64,000 nt of DNA from Pratylenchus scribneri (GCA_030063045.1 JAQSEB010000023.1:4402001-4466000), one strand, 5' to 3'; shown: positions 26,489 through 37,488, counted from the stretch's first letter. A program made the numbers and translations. Notes: a model not told the origin generated them from the letters alone.

Positions 26489-26778
26489 ATTTTATACATA
26501 TATTATTTTTATTGTTATTCAATTTCAGTGATTCGAGTTATTTCCCATTATTAAATAAATTTACAAAATTTACTATCCATATCCATGTTAAATAAAATTG
26601 ACATCAGCAAATTCAATATTTACATTTACCGTCCTGCTGCTGTGCTAGACTCTAGACACCCTCATTCTCCTTATCAACAGCTGCTGATAACAAAATTAGG
26701 CCGAATTAGGGCTGCTGCTAGTAAATACCCCAAACCAAGACCAATCCCATTGAATCAAAATAATTCGCTTTTAATAAA

Positions 26779-27802
26779 ATGTCCACCACTTCATCCCCAA
26801 AATTTTTTCCATTGGATCGAAATGAACAAATTCCGATGACGGAATTTACGGTTGGATTTGTGCTTGATCAATTGGATGCTTCAGATCAATGCAAAGAATG
26901 GCATCGATTACGGGAAAAGAGCAAGGGGCACCAAATTTTGGTCAAAATTGAAAATATATCCGGTAAAGGATATCTTTCCACGGTTCATCGACTCACTTTT
27001 GCCAATTTTGACGGGCAAGAGGAAGAAAATGATGTGGAATTCCGTGTTATCCTTAAGGCAAATTCATCTTAATGAAGAAATTCCGAATTGTTTCTTATTA
27101 GGTTCCAATCCAACGGTGGAAGTGCTTCAAAAAATTCGTCCTTTGGATAGTCCAGAAAAGGTCCTCTAATAAAGTTTCGGTCATTTGAAACAAATATTAG
27201 ATTGCCTATTTGACACAAACAATTTCGGCATTTCATCGCCGTGAGGTGGCATTCTATGGGCAAATTGTATTGAAATATTTACAAAATATCGACGGTTTGA
27301 GTTCTCTGATTCCGAGGGCATGGGCTTGGGAGGAATGTGGACAAGGACATCAGCAGAAGGAGGAGGATTCAAAACCAAAATTGGGCCAAGCGTTTCTTCT
27401 GATGGAAGATGTTTCGGCAGGAAAAGATCGTCGACATATCGAAGGAGAATTGGGCAAAAAGCAGGTGATTGATGGAATAAATTATTGGTTTTAATGAGGT
27501 CAGATTGAATCGGTGATTGAAGCGATGGCCAGGTTGCATGCCCATTCTCTGGCCATTCCATCTGAATTGCTTAAAGCGCATTTTTGGCCAGAGAAGACAT
27601 TTCAGGCAAGTAAAAAGCATTGAATTAATTAATTTCCATTATATTTAAGTATGACCAAATTCGACTCCATCAACAACTTTGCTCATTGCCCGATCAAACG
27701 GGAGCCTATTTCCGTGCCCACACATTTGCATTGACCAAATTCATTGAACGAACGGAAAGTGGACAGGAAATAGATGTCAAAATTGCTGAACAATTCGGTT
27801 AA
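26779..27802 (+). CDS. Truncated EcKL/CHK kinase-like gene (N-terminal half)
   Basis: The reading starts MSTTSSPKFFPLDRNEQIP and contains FTVGFVLDQLD, the glycine-region SGKGYLSTVHRLTF, the beta3-like FRVILK, TVEVLQKIRP, then IAYLTQTISAFHRREVAFYG, a lid segment FLLMEDVSAGKDRR, and IESVIEAMARLHAHSLAI. Later exons are 27201-27464, 27504-27605 and 27650-27802. The intron at 27606 is GC-AG with donor GCAAGT. The join between the first exon and SNPTVEVLQ near 27055-27108 is unclear: a GT donor at 27041 would drop VILK, and keeping VILK needs a non-standard splice or a frameshift. The frame ends at 27802 before the catalytic HGD loop. A possible continuation (GMESPVLF) also stops at once. The catalytic half is missing, so this is probably a gene fragment. 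It starts only 290 bp after the MED23 stop. Confidence 0.6.
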
Positions 27803-28461
27803 CACTCAAATTGTTTTCTCTTAAATTCAACAAAATTGGGGCACAGGCATGGAATCGCCAGTCCTTTTTACATAATCAAAAATTATCAATAATTTTTGCA
27901 CATTTCTATTCTCCTAATTCACACATCACACTCATTCATAAAATTTCAATCCCAATTCCCCCCATATATCCATTTTGATTATCTAAAAATAGTTCCCTCC
28001 AATGATTTGATTGAATGAGCAATTGGAAAGCGAAAAATCGCCAATTATTTTGCGGCTTCGTCGGGGATTATAGAAAATAAAATTAGTCTGAGTTAGGGGA
28101 TTTTTAACGGATTCGCAGGAATTTGTTTTGGGATGATTCAACGGGAGAGCACCCGTTCGTTATTTTGCTTCCAAATGTGTTAGCCATTGAGATGGGAAAT
28201 AAAACCCATATAAAAGCTATTTATCCAAAACCATAAATTCATTTCATTCAATATAAATTTTTCATTATAAGTAGAAAATTCAAAAAGAACATTTTTATTT
28301 TTATTCCAAATTTATGCATTTATTTGGGGTAAATTAACAATCCTATAACTTTCCTATTTCCCCCGGGTTGATTCTGCCACTGGGAAATATTTTTAGAGCA
28401 CAATTATCTTTCTAACAATTTTAATTTGTTCATTTCAGATTTTGCCAAAATAAATATAAAA
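27803..28461. other. Intergenic / upstream region of first coiled-coil gene
   Basis: No open frame is supported. A TATA-like CCATATAAAAGC sits at about 28207-28218. A TTTCAG acceptor at 28434-28439 precedes the next ATG by 22 bp. The same order (TATA-like box, acceptor, ATG) recurs upstream of the gene at 31358. Confidence 0.4.
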
Positions 28462-28722
28462 ATGTCTGATCATGAAAATTCTGAACGCGAGAGGCGACGA
28501 CAACGGGACCTGGAGGCTATCCGACGTGCCGAAGAAAGGATCAGAGAATTGGAAATTCAACGTCAACAACTTGAAAATCAAAGATTGGCCGAAGATCGGA
28601 TCAGAGAAATAGCACGACAACTTGTAGAAGAACTTGAAAGACAACGTGTGCGGGAACAGAACCGAATTCGCAAGCGGCGCCAAATTGATCGACAGCGTAA
28701 CAATGGAAATGGCAATCAATGA
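28462..28722 (+). CDS. Small charged coiled-coil protein, copy 1
   Basis: 86 residues with no internal intron, starting MSDHENSERERRRQRDLEAI. Almost the whole chain is predicted-looking alpha helix rich in Arg, Glu and Gln with heptad-like Leu/Ile spacing (RIRELEIQRQQLENQRL). It ends in a short Asn/Gly tail (NNGNGNQ). It shares the MSDxENSERERRR start, the Gly/Asn tail and the upstream TTTCAGATTTTG acceptor context with the gene at 31358, so the two are duplicates. No known family was recognised. The next feature downstream is the 32-bp satellite. Confidence 0.65.
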   Translation: MSDHENSERERRRQRDLEAIRRAEERIRELEIQRQQLENQRLAEDRIREIARQLVEELERQRVREQNRIRKRRQIDRQRNNGNGNQ

Positions 28723-29294
28723 TGCAGAGATGAAAGGAAGGAAGGAAATAAAGAAAATTGAGCCTATGAAGAGGCAAACAATTTATGGATAAATAATTTT
28801 TTTGGAATTAATTGTTATATTTGAAAATGATTTGATTTGATAAATTGATGAATGATGATCTTATTGTTTTGAGTATTTTATTTTCTGAATCTCGTTTTTG
28901 TACTAATTCATTTCATCCCGGCAATTTTGACATTTTATTAAAATAAGTGAGGCATTTGATCATGGTTATAAAATCCAAATAATGGCACGTTTGAAAATTT
29001 ATACAATGAAGTATCATCCCTTTTTCCAATTCTTTTATTCCATTAAAAGATACTTCATTTGAGAATAGATTGGAAAGAATAAAATCCTGTAAGCCCCTCC
29101 CCTACCTTGTTTGGGAAGGCTGAATGGGACTAATTAACAAAATTTATTGATAAGCTAGAAAATAATACTGGAGCATTGCACCCATTGTTAAAACTACAAA
29201 AAAAGATGGTAATATTGCAAAATCCATGGAAACATAAGGAATCCTGGATTTGAATGATTCAGACTGCTCTGGATCCAATTTGTTGTTGCGAGGC
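28723..29294. other. 3' flank of coiled-coil copy 1
   Basis: AT-rich sequence with a short inverted pair around 29008-29057 (ATGAAGTATC / GATACTTCAT). No gene is supported. Confidence 0.4.
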
Positions 29295-31100
29295 TGAATT
29301 TTTGTTTCCGGAATTAAACTGTATTGTGAATTTTTGCTTCCGGAATTAAACTGTATTGTGAATTTTTGCTTCCGGTATTAAACTGTATTGTGAATTTTTG
29401 CTTCCGGAATTAAACTGTATTGTGAATTTTTGCTTCCGGAATTAAACTGTATTGTGAATTTTTGCTTCCGGTATTAAACTGTATTGTGAATTTTTGCTTC
29501 CGGAATTAATCTGTATTGTGAATTTTTGCTTTCGGAATTAAACTGTATTGTGAATTTTTGCTTCCGGAATTAAACTGTATTGTGAATTTTTGCTTCCGGT
29601 ATTAAACTGTATTGTGAATTTTTGCTTCCGGAATTAAACTGTATTGTGAATTTTTGCTTCCGGAATTAAACTGTATTGTGAATTTTTGCTTCCGGAATTA
29701 AACTGTATTGTGAATTTTTGCTTCCGGAATTAAACTGTATTGTGAATTTTTGCTTCCGGAATTAAACTGTATTGTGAATTTTTGCTTCCGGAATTAAACT
29801 GTATTGTGAATTTTTGCTTCCGGAATTAAACTGTATTGTGAATTTTTGCTTCCGGAATTAAACTGTATTGTGAATTTTTGCTTCCGGTATTAAACTGTAT
29901 TGTGAATTTTTGCTTCCGGAATTAAACTGTATTGTGAATTTTTGCTTCCGGAATTAAACTGTATTGTGAATTTTTGCTTCCGGAATTAAACTGTATTGTG
30001 AATTTTTGCTTCCGGAATTAAACTGTATTGTGAATTTTTGCTTCCGGTATTAAACTGTATTGTGAATTATTACTTCCGGAATTAAACTGTATTGTGAATT
30101 TTTGCTTCCGGTATTAAACTGTATTGTGAATTATTACTTCCGGAATTAAACTGTATTGTGAATTATTACTTCCGGAATTAAACTGTATTGTGAATTTTTG
30201 CTTCCGGTATTAAACTGTATTGTGAATTTTTGCTTCCGGTATTAAACTGTATTGTGAATTATTACTTCCGGAATTAAACTGTATTGTGAATTTTTGCTTC
30301 CGGAATTAAACTGTATTGTGAATTTTTGCTTCCGGAATTAAACTGTATTGTGAATTTTTGCTTCCGGAATTAAACTGTATTGTGAATTTTTGCTTCCGGA
30401 ATTAAACTGTATTGTGAATTTTTGCTTCCGGTATTAAACTGTATTGTGAATTATTACTTCCGGAATTAAACTGTATTGTGAATTTTTGCTTCCGGAATTA
30501 AACTGTATTGTGAATTTTTGCTTCCGGTATTAAACTGTATTGTGAATTTTTGCTTCCGGAATTAAACTGTATTGTGAATTTTTGCTTCCGGAATTAAACT
30601 GTATTGTGAATTTTTGCTTCCGGTATTAAACTGTATTGTGAATTTTTGCTTCCGGAATTAAACTGTATTGTGAATTTTTGCTTCCGGAATTAAACTGTAT
30701 TGTGAATTTTTGCTTCCGGTATTAAACTGTATTGTGAATTATTACTTCCGGAATTAAACTGTATTGTGAATTTTTGCTTCCGGTATTAAACTGTATTGTG
30801 AATTTTTGCTTCCGGAATTAAACTGTATTGTGAATTTTTGCTTCCGGAATTAAACTGTATTGTGAATTTTTGCTTCCGGAATTAAACTGTATTGTGAATT
30901 ATTACTTCCGGAATTAAACTGTATTGTGAATTTTTGCTTCCGGAATTAAACTGTATTGTGAATTTTTGCTTCCGGAATTAAACTGTATTGTGAATTTTTG
31001 CTTCCGGAATTAAACTGTATTGTGAATTTTTGCTTCCGGAATTAAACTGTATTGTGAATTTTTGCTTCCGGTATTAAACAGTATTGTGAATTTTTACTTA
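29295..31100. repeat. 32-bp tandem repeat array (about 56 copies)
   Basis: The unit has period 32. Its core is CTTCCGGAATTAAACTGTAT followed by TGTGAATTTTTG. Variants alternate GGAATT with GGTATT and TTTTTGC with ATTATTAC in an irregular order, as expected for unequal exchange. The array runs without interruption from about 29295 to 31100 and ends in diverged half-units. The period is not a multiple of three and there is no long open frame. It separates the two related coiled-coil genes. Confidence 0.97.
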
Positions 31101-31357
31101 GGAACTGATCAAAGTTTCACCCCCGACTTGTTGTCCCCAACCCCTATAAAACCACCATTTCACATTTAGGCATTTGAGATAAATAAGTGATCTTCCCGCC
31201 ATAATTATTAGAATTGATTCTGTCAGAGTTGAAATATTTTTTGTAGCCTAAAATGTAATTCCTTCCATATTCTATTCTTTCTACTTTTACTTTACTTGTA
31301 TCATACGAGCATTTATCTTATTAAGCAGTTTAATTTATCTATTTCAGATTTTGTCAA

Positions 31358-31642
31358 ATGTCTGATAGTGAAAATTCTGAGCGCGAGCGACGGCGACGAC
31401 TACAAGAATTGAATGACCAAATCCGCCGGATGGAGATGGAAAATCGTCAAATAGAAGAAAGAAATTTTCAGTGGGAAGCACGCATTTTTGACGATGAAAC
31501 CCGACGGCATGAGGAGCGGATCACCGAACAACGGCTTCAAAGACAGCGGGAGAATATGCGACGTTTGCGTGCCATTTGGCGAGAACAACGTGATCAGGAG
31601 CGTCGACGTGATGGAAATGGTGGCAATGCCGGCCAACAATGA
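31358..31642 (+). CDS. Small charged coiled-coil protein, copy 2
   Basis: 94 residues, starting MSDSENSERERRRRLQELND, Arg/Glu-rich and helical throughout (IRRMEMENRQIEERNFQW, ENMRRLRAIWREQRDQERR), with a Gly/Asn/Gln tail (GNGGNAGQQ). The start and tail match the gene at 28462 while the middle has diverged strongly, so the duplication is not recent. The ATG lies 10 bp after a TTTCAGATTTTG acceptor, and a TATA-like CCTATAAAAC is at about 31142. Function unknown. Confidence 0.65.
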   Translation: MSDSENSERERRRRLQELNDQIRRMEMENRQIEERNFQWEARIFDDETRRHEERITEQRLQRQRENMRRLRAIWREQRDQERRRDGNGGNAGQQ

Positions 31643-32416
31643 AAGGAAGAATGAAAGAAATGAGAAGAAAAATTAGCCATAAATTTAATTCTTTGAACAT
31701 TATATTATGTTAATTCATTTAAAATAAATTTTATTACATTTATAACAAATTGGGAGATAAAAAAGTAGTGACAAATCTCTTTCTGCTGCCTTTGCTTCCA
31801 CCCAAAAACACCTTTATCCAATTTGGAAACTGTGAAGGCCATTTACCGAACCCAATTCCCAATTCATCTCCATTTTTTTGATGTGTTTTGAGGCATTTTT
31901 TGCAAATAAATCTTATGAGGAGGAAAAAGGGAAAAAATGCACCAAGATTGGTCCAAGCATTTGAGGATATTCGATTCGATTTTGAATAAAATAAATGATG
32001 TATAAAAAAATGTATGATAAAATATAATGCGCAGCTTTTCTTCCAATATATTAGAATATTCTCATCAATCATCAACGACCAAATTAGCCCCTAATTAACT
32101 ATAAAATTCCCCGAAATTTCGAAAATATTCCTCCAATCATCATTCACTTGAATAACCAAATTTCCTCTCTTCCCTGGCTCTTCAAAACACATTTTTGCTT
32201 AACAATTTTTGAATTAATGGTTCATCCTCCCTCCTTTCGCCCATCCAATTCACTTTCTCAAGAGTGAGGAGCACCCAAAGGCCAAAGGAATGAATTGGAA
32301 TTGAATAAAGAGGCAGGGGAAATTATGCATTTATACTGCCGCCACTCTCCATTGGGGGATGAGATAACGGCGAATTAAAAATGTGGCCATCCAGCAAACA
32401 TCATCAAAACGGCGAG
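31643..32416. other. Intergenic between coiled-coil copy 2 and LTR element
   Basis: AT-rich; AATAAA-like signals shortly after the stop. No further gene is supported. Confidence 0.45.
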
Positions 32417-32421
32417 CAAAC

Positions 32422-33300
32422 TGTCTTCGACAGTTTTAGTCCATTTAATTTTAATTATTTTAAATCATTCCATTATGTAATTTAATAGCCATTCTCCCAT
32501 CTTTTTCCCACTTTAGTTTATAAAGGGCATTTTGGCCAAAACAATATTAATCCGGGTGAGTTGGGTTCCATTCCCTCCCCTTTTTTGCAGTAATCAACTT
32601 GACCGATCACCCAATTGCCGAATTGGCTTGGCCCATTATTTGAATCGGCTTGGTTCTCGTCTGCTTGCCCCCTTCCTTTATTGCTTGCCGTTGTTGTGCC
32701 GGCCGCTTATCCCATCCCCAATTGCTTGGAATTGGCTTGCTGCCCATTGGCCCATCCTATGGCACATTGGCCCCCCCCTTCTCAATTTGGCTTACTCCCC
32801 ACTGGCTTGGCTCCGGATCTTCTTGCTTGTTGGCCGGCCCATTGCCCGATTAAGAATCTCGACCGTTGCCCAATGCCCACGCCCCTTTTATGCGATATAA
32901 AATGACCTCTCCATTACCCATTTTTTGTTGGATTCCGTTTATTCCTTCCCCCCACTGCTGTCATTTAACATCTATTTTTGGCCCCAATAAATATTTTGAT
33001 CGCCGTTAATTCAAATTTGGTTTATTGGGTTCAATTTCGGTTCTTGGCTTTGGGGTTTTCTCTTTCAGATTCGTCTGCTGCCGCCTTTTGCTGTGGACAT
33101 TCTTTTGGGTCGCCTGCCGTGCCGTGACCCCTCCCCTTTGCTCTCCTTTGGTTCACACGCCTTGCCGTGAACCCCCATTTTTTTCCCCTTTGGTTCACAC
33201 GCCTTGCCGTGAACCCCCATTTTTCCCCTTTGGTTCGCCCGCCTTGCCGCGGACCCTTTTGATTGAGTCCACCGTCGGTGTCGCCGATTTGTCGTGGAAA
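32422..33300 (+). repeat. 5' long terminal repeat
   Basis: Begins TGTCTTCGACAG (itself a small palindrome) and ends GTCGTGGAAA, one base different from the GGACA end of the 3' copy. Near-identical to 36601-37483. Confidence 0.93.
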
Positions 33301-33346
33301 TGGATTAAGAGTAGCTGTCACTCTACCGACTGAGAGCTAATCGGGC
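33301..33346 (-). other. Primer-binding region resembling a tRNA 5' half
   Basis: The sequence directly inside the 5' LTR starts with TGG. Read on the minus strand it is laid out like the 5' half of a tRNA: GCCCGAT acceptor strand, TA, D-stem GCTC, loop with AGTCGGTA, D-stem GAGT, and a CTCTTAA anticodon-loop-like stretch. The closest cytosolic type is tRNA-Lys(CUU). The anticodon stem does not pair well and no 3' half follows. Half-tRNA priming, as known for copia, would explain it. Confidence 0.5.
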
Positions 33347-33805
33347 AAAAGCTCTCCAGGTGGGTTTAACCGTTTCAAAACCCTATTATTATATTAGCCA
33401 TCAGGGCAAACTTTTATTTATAGGCCAAAAGCAAAAACTTCTAGGGACCTTTCAAACCCACTTTTTGCCATTTTGATAAATTCATCTAATTTTATTCAAA
33501 AATTATCGGCCTTTAGGCAAATTCCTTCATCCAAAAATTTTATAGACTTATAGTTAAATTCCACATTTATTAGCCATTGAGGCCAATTCAAATTTATTCA
33601 TAATTTACTTGCCATTTAGACAAATTCTCATTTTGTCAAAAATTTATTGGCCATTTAGAATCCTCATTTTATACTAATTTTTGGCTATTTCGGCAAATCA
33701 ATTATTCTCAAAAATTGGACAAAATTTTCATCATTCTTTTGTTAAGCCCATTAATTAAATTTCCATTATCTATTTAATTGTCTTTGAGGGCAAAAATTAT
33801 TAAAA

Positions 33806-35185
33806 ATGTCTCTAGTCATTCGTAATCAGTTGGAGGTGACTTTGGACAGCCTATTGGCAGAAACTGCCACGGCTAAAACGCTTTATACCGCTGATTCCCC
33901 CTCACTAGCGGATTTAGGGGTTTCTGGTGAAGGAATAGCCCGGGGCATAAATGTTGCCCAAGCCTTCCTCGATCAATGGACTAAGGTTATGATATCCTTG
34001 TCAGCCGATGATCGAGCAAACGAAGAAAATACCTTTACTGGATTTAAAGTGAAGGATAAATCACCGGCTCTAATTTTACATGAGGCGTTTCAAGCCCAAA
34101 CAAATATTGATATAAAAATTGATAAATTAAGAGTGGTAGAAAGGGCTGAGCACCCAAAACCGCCGGCTCATGATTTTGTCCAAAATGTGCGCCTTCCCAT
34201 TCTAGATTTGCCTATTTTTGATGGACAAGAGTCCAATTGGCCAGCCTTTTGGGCCGCATTTGAGCATGCCGTGCACGACAATAAATCGCTAACCGGCGCT
34301 CAAAAATTCACATATTTAATGGGCAAATTAAGAGGTCCTGCAAAAGGACTAATAGAGGGATATGCCATATCCGAAACCAATTATTTAAGTGTCATTGAGC
34401 TTTTATTAAAAAGATTTGGAGATGACGAGCGGCGTTCCGCCCAGCTTCAAAGCGAATTGTTTCATCTCCCGCGCCCATCCAACTCCCATAATTCTTTACG
34501 CAGTTTTTACGATAATGTAGAACGCATTTGCCGACAATTAGAAGGGATGGGAGTAGATATTAACTCAAATCCTTTTTTGACAATTGCCCTTAAGGAAAAA
34601 ATGCCCACTGAGGCAAAAGTCCAATTATTTGACAAGGAAATGACATCCAATAAAAAATGGACACCCAAAGAGTGGCGAGAAGCCCTCGGCCGTTTTGTCC
34701 AATTGAAGGAGGCAATTGGGTCATCCACTGACGAACCCTCTCAGCCCAAATCGACCCCAAGTACCGTACTTATGGGTCCCTCAAAGAATGAGATAATCCG
34801 GCGGGCCTTCCCAATAGTGGATGGGGAAAATGAGGGAAAAAGAGCCGATTGTTCGCTCTGTGAAGAAATGGGACACAAACCCTCCGCCTGTCCCCAATAT
34901 TATTCTCCCGCTCTTGTAAGAGAGCGACTGGAACAACAAAACCGGTGCCTCAATTGTCTGACCACCGGTCACTTAATAGAACAATGTCCATCAAGAAAAA
35001 GGTGCCGCCAATGTAAAGATAAAGAGCGTCATCACTTTTTAATCTGCACCGCTAGAAAACAGAATAACCACTCAAATTCTATTTCAAATCCCATTTTTAA
35101 TCACACCCAAAATTTAGATGAGGGGCCGTTATATGGCAAAATAAATGATACAATTACCGGAGCCATTTTGTATCAAAAATATTAA
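33806..35185 (+). CDS. Gag-like protein of BEL/Pao element
   Basis: A single 459-codon frame. The region LPILDLPIFDGQESNWPAFW onward (about residues 130-280) matches the DUF1759 domain found in BEL/Pao polyproteins. Near residues 350-415 come two exact CX2CX4HX4C zinc knuckles (CSLCEEMGHKPSAC and CLNCLTTGHLIEQC) and a third variant (CRQCKDKERHHFLIC), the usual nucleic-acid-binding part. The frame ends before any aspartic-protease motif, so in this copy Gag is made alone. Confidence 0.88.
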   Translation: MSLVIRNQLEVTLDSLLAETATAKTLYTADSPSLADLGVSGEGIARGINVAQAFLDQWTKVMISLSADDRANEENTFTGFKVKDKSPALILHEAFQAQTNIDIKIDKLRVVERAEHPKPPAHDFVQNVRLPILDLPIFDGQESNWPAFWAAFEHAVHDNKSLTGAQKFTYLMGKLRGPAKGLIEGYAISETNYLSVIELLLKRFGDDERRSAQLQSELFHLPRPSNSHNSLRSFYDNVERICRQLEGMGVDINSNPFLTIALKEKMPTEAKVQLFDKEMTSNKKWTPKEWREALGRFVQLKEAIGSSTDEPSQPKSTPSTVLMGPSKNEIIRRAFPIVDGENEGKRADCSLCEEMGHKPSACPQYYSPALVRERLEQQNRCLNCLTTGHLIEQCPSRKRCRQCKDKERHHFLICTARKQNNHSNSISNPIFNHTQNLDEGPLYGKINDTITGAILYQKY

Positions 35186-35279
35186 TCAAATTTTCTAAAA
35201 TCGTCCATTACAAATATGGGCAACAATTAACAAACTTATTAATTATTTTTTACCAAAATTTAATATAATTCTTCACATG

Positions 35280-36425
35280 ACTTCTGCCGCATTTTTATTA
35301 AGATTTCTACCCTTTGGAATCTGCGGCTTTTATTTAAGATTTCTTCCATCTTAAATCACCCCTTTTTTGGCTCCTTTAATTAATATTTGGTTTCTGCCAT
35401 TTGAAATCAATGTTTTAGGGTAAACAATTATTATTACGATTTCCACTTTTCGAAATCAATTTTATCGGTAAACTATTCTGGTGATTTCCGCCTTTTGAAA
35501 TCAATTATTATGATGATTTCCGCCTTTTGAAATCAATTATTATGATGATTTCCGCCTTTTGAAATCAATTATTATGATGATTTCCGCCTTTTGAAATCAA
35601 TTATTATGATGATTTCCGCCTTTTGAAATCAATTATTATGATGATTTCCGCCTTTTGAAATCAATTATTATGATGATTTCCGCCTTTTGAAATCAATTAT
35701 TATGATGATTTCCGCCTTTTGAAATCAATTATTATGATGATTTCCGCCTTTTGAAATCAATTATTATGATGATTTCCGCCTTTTGAAATCAATTATTATG
35801 ATGATTTCCGCCTTTTGAAATCAATTATTTTAGCTTGATTTCCGCTTTTTGAAATCAATTAGTTTGATTTGATTCCCGCCTTTTGGAATCGAGCTCCAGG
35901 CCCTTAAATATTATGTTGATTTCCGCCTTTGAAATCAGCTTTATGGGCAATTATTGTATTTGATTTCCTCCTTTTGAAATCAATTGTTTTGGTTTGATTT
36001 TCGCCCTTAGAAATCAATTATGTTGGCTTGATTCCCGCATTTTGGAATCAATTATTTTGGCTTGATTCCCGCATTTTGGAATCAATTATTTTGGCTTGAT
36101 TCCCGCATTTTGGAATCAATTATTTTGGCTTGATTCCCGCATTTTGGAATCAATTATTTTGGCTCGATTCCCGCATTTTGGAATCAATTATATTAGCTTG
36201 ATTCCCGCCTTTAGGAATCAATTATTTTGGACTGATTTCCGCCTTTAGAAATCAACACTTTGGATCTTAATTGGTCAAGTTAATTATTATATTGATTTCC
36301 GCCTTTAATTTTTGGTTAATTTTTGTATTGATTTCCGCTCTTTGAAATCAATTTTTGTTCCCATTTAATCGGACCCTTTAACTATCATAATTCAATGATT
36401 TCTGCAGTTTGAAATCAGCAATCTT
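35280..36425 (+). repeat. Hairpin-forming tandem repeats inside LTR element
   Basis: Roughly 30 units. The central block (about 35480-35830) is a 32-bp repeat; later units are about 34 bp or irregular. Each unit has an inverted pair, GATTTC...GAAATC or GATTCC...GGAATC, around a CGCCTTTT-like loop. The T-A and C-G versions of the fifth stem position change together from unit to unit. One unit near 36295 has lost its 3' arm. Confidence 0.92.
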
Positions 36426-36600
36426 AATCAGATCAAAGCTTTAAAGCGAAATTGATCTATAAACCATTACTTTTGGCCTTTTATGGTCCATTTTATCTGG
36501 GAAAAGAAAATCCCTTTTGTTTAAAATTAAAAAATTGAAATTGGTCTAATTAACCCACTGATAGTGCCGGAAACAGCGGAGGCGGCCCTGGTGGGCAGGC

Positions 36601-37483
36601 TGTCTTCGACAGTTTTAGTCCATTTAATTTTAATTATTTTAAATCATTCCATTATGTAATTTAATAGCCATTCTCCCATCTTTTTCCCACTTTAGTTTAT
36701 AAAGGGCATTTTGGCCAAAACAATATTAATCCGGGTGAGTTGGGTTCCATTCCCTCCCCTTTTTTGCAGTAATCAACTTGACCGATCACCCAATTGCCGA
36801 ATTGGCTTGGCCCATTATTTGAATCGGCTTGGTTCTCGTCTGCTTGCCCCCTTCCTTTATTGCTTGCCGTTGTTGTGCCGGCCGCTTATCCCATCCCCAA
36901 TTGCTTGGAATTGGCTTGCTGCCCATTGGCCCATCCTATGGCACATTGGCCCCCCCCCCCCCTTCTCAATTTGGCTTACTCCCCACTGGCTTGGCTCCGG
37001 ATCTTCTTGCTTGTTGGCCGGCCCATTGCCCGATTAAGAATCTCGACCGTTGCCCAATGCCCACGCCCCTTTTATGCGATATAAAATGACCTCTCCATTA
37101 CCCATTTTTTGTTGGATTCCGTTTATTCCTTCCCCCCACTGCTGTCATTTAACATCTATTTTTGGCCCCAATAAATATTTTGATCGCCGTTAATTCAAAT
37201 TTGGTTTATTGGGTTCAATTTCGGTTCTTGGCTTTGGGGTTTTCTCTTTCAGATTCGTCTGCTGCCGCCTTTTGCTGTGGACATTCTTTTGGGTCGCCTG
37301 CCGTGCCGTGACCCCTCCCCTTTGCTCTCCTTTGGTTCACACGCCTTGCCGTGAACCCCCATTTTTTCCCCTTTGGTTCACACGCCTTGCCGTGAACCCC
37401 CATTTTTTCCCTTTGGTTCGCCCGCCTTGCCGCGGACCCTTTTGATTGAGTCCACCGTCGGTGTCGCCGATTTGTCGTGGACA
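36601..37483 (+). repeat. 3' long terminal repeat
   Basis: Near-identical to the 5' LTR, with a longer C run (about 13) near 36951-36962. It ends GTCGTGGACA before the CAAAC duplication. The upstream GC-rich stretch GGCGGCCCTGGTGGGCAGG is a poor polypurine tract. Confidence 0.93.
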
Positions 37484-37488
37484 CAAAC

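Larger units (their letters stand above)
32422..37483 (+). mobile_element. Non-autonomous BEL/Pao-like LTR retrotransposon (gag only)
   Basis: A complete 5.06-kb element. The 5' LTR is 32422-33300 and the 3' LTR 36601-37483, flanked by the 5-bp duplication CAAAC (32417-32421 and 37484-37488). LTR ends are TGTC...GACA; the last CA has become AA in the 5' copy. The LTRs differ mainly by lengths of C and T runs, so insertion is recent. Internally there is a primer-site region starting TGG directly after the 5' LTR, a gag-type frame (33806-35185) and about 1 kb of tandem hairpin repeats. No protease, reverse transcriptase, RNase H or integrase remains, so mobility would depend on a related complete element. 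Confidence 0.9.

Noticed and set aside
29295..31100. Regular 32-bp repeats as a CRISPR array
   Set aside because: The repeat is continuous with no unique spacers and lies in a spliced eukaryotic genome; it is a satellite.
33025..33333. Frames inside the LTRs (32532-32905, 33025-33333 and their 3' copies)
   Set aside because: They lie within non-coding LTR sequence and differ between the LTR copies by indels in C and T runs.
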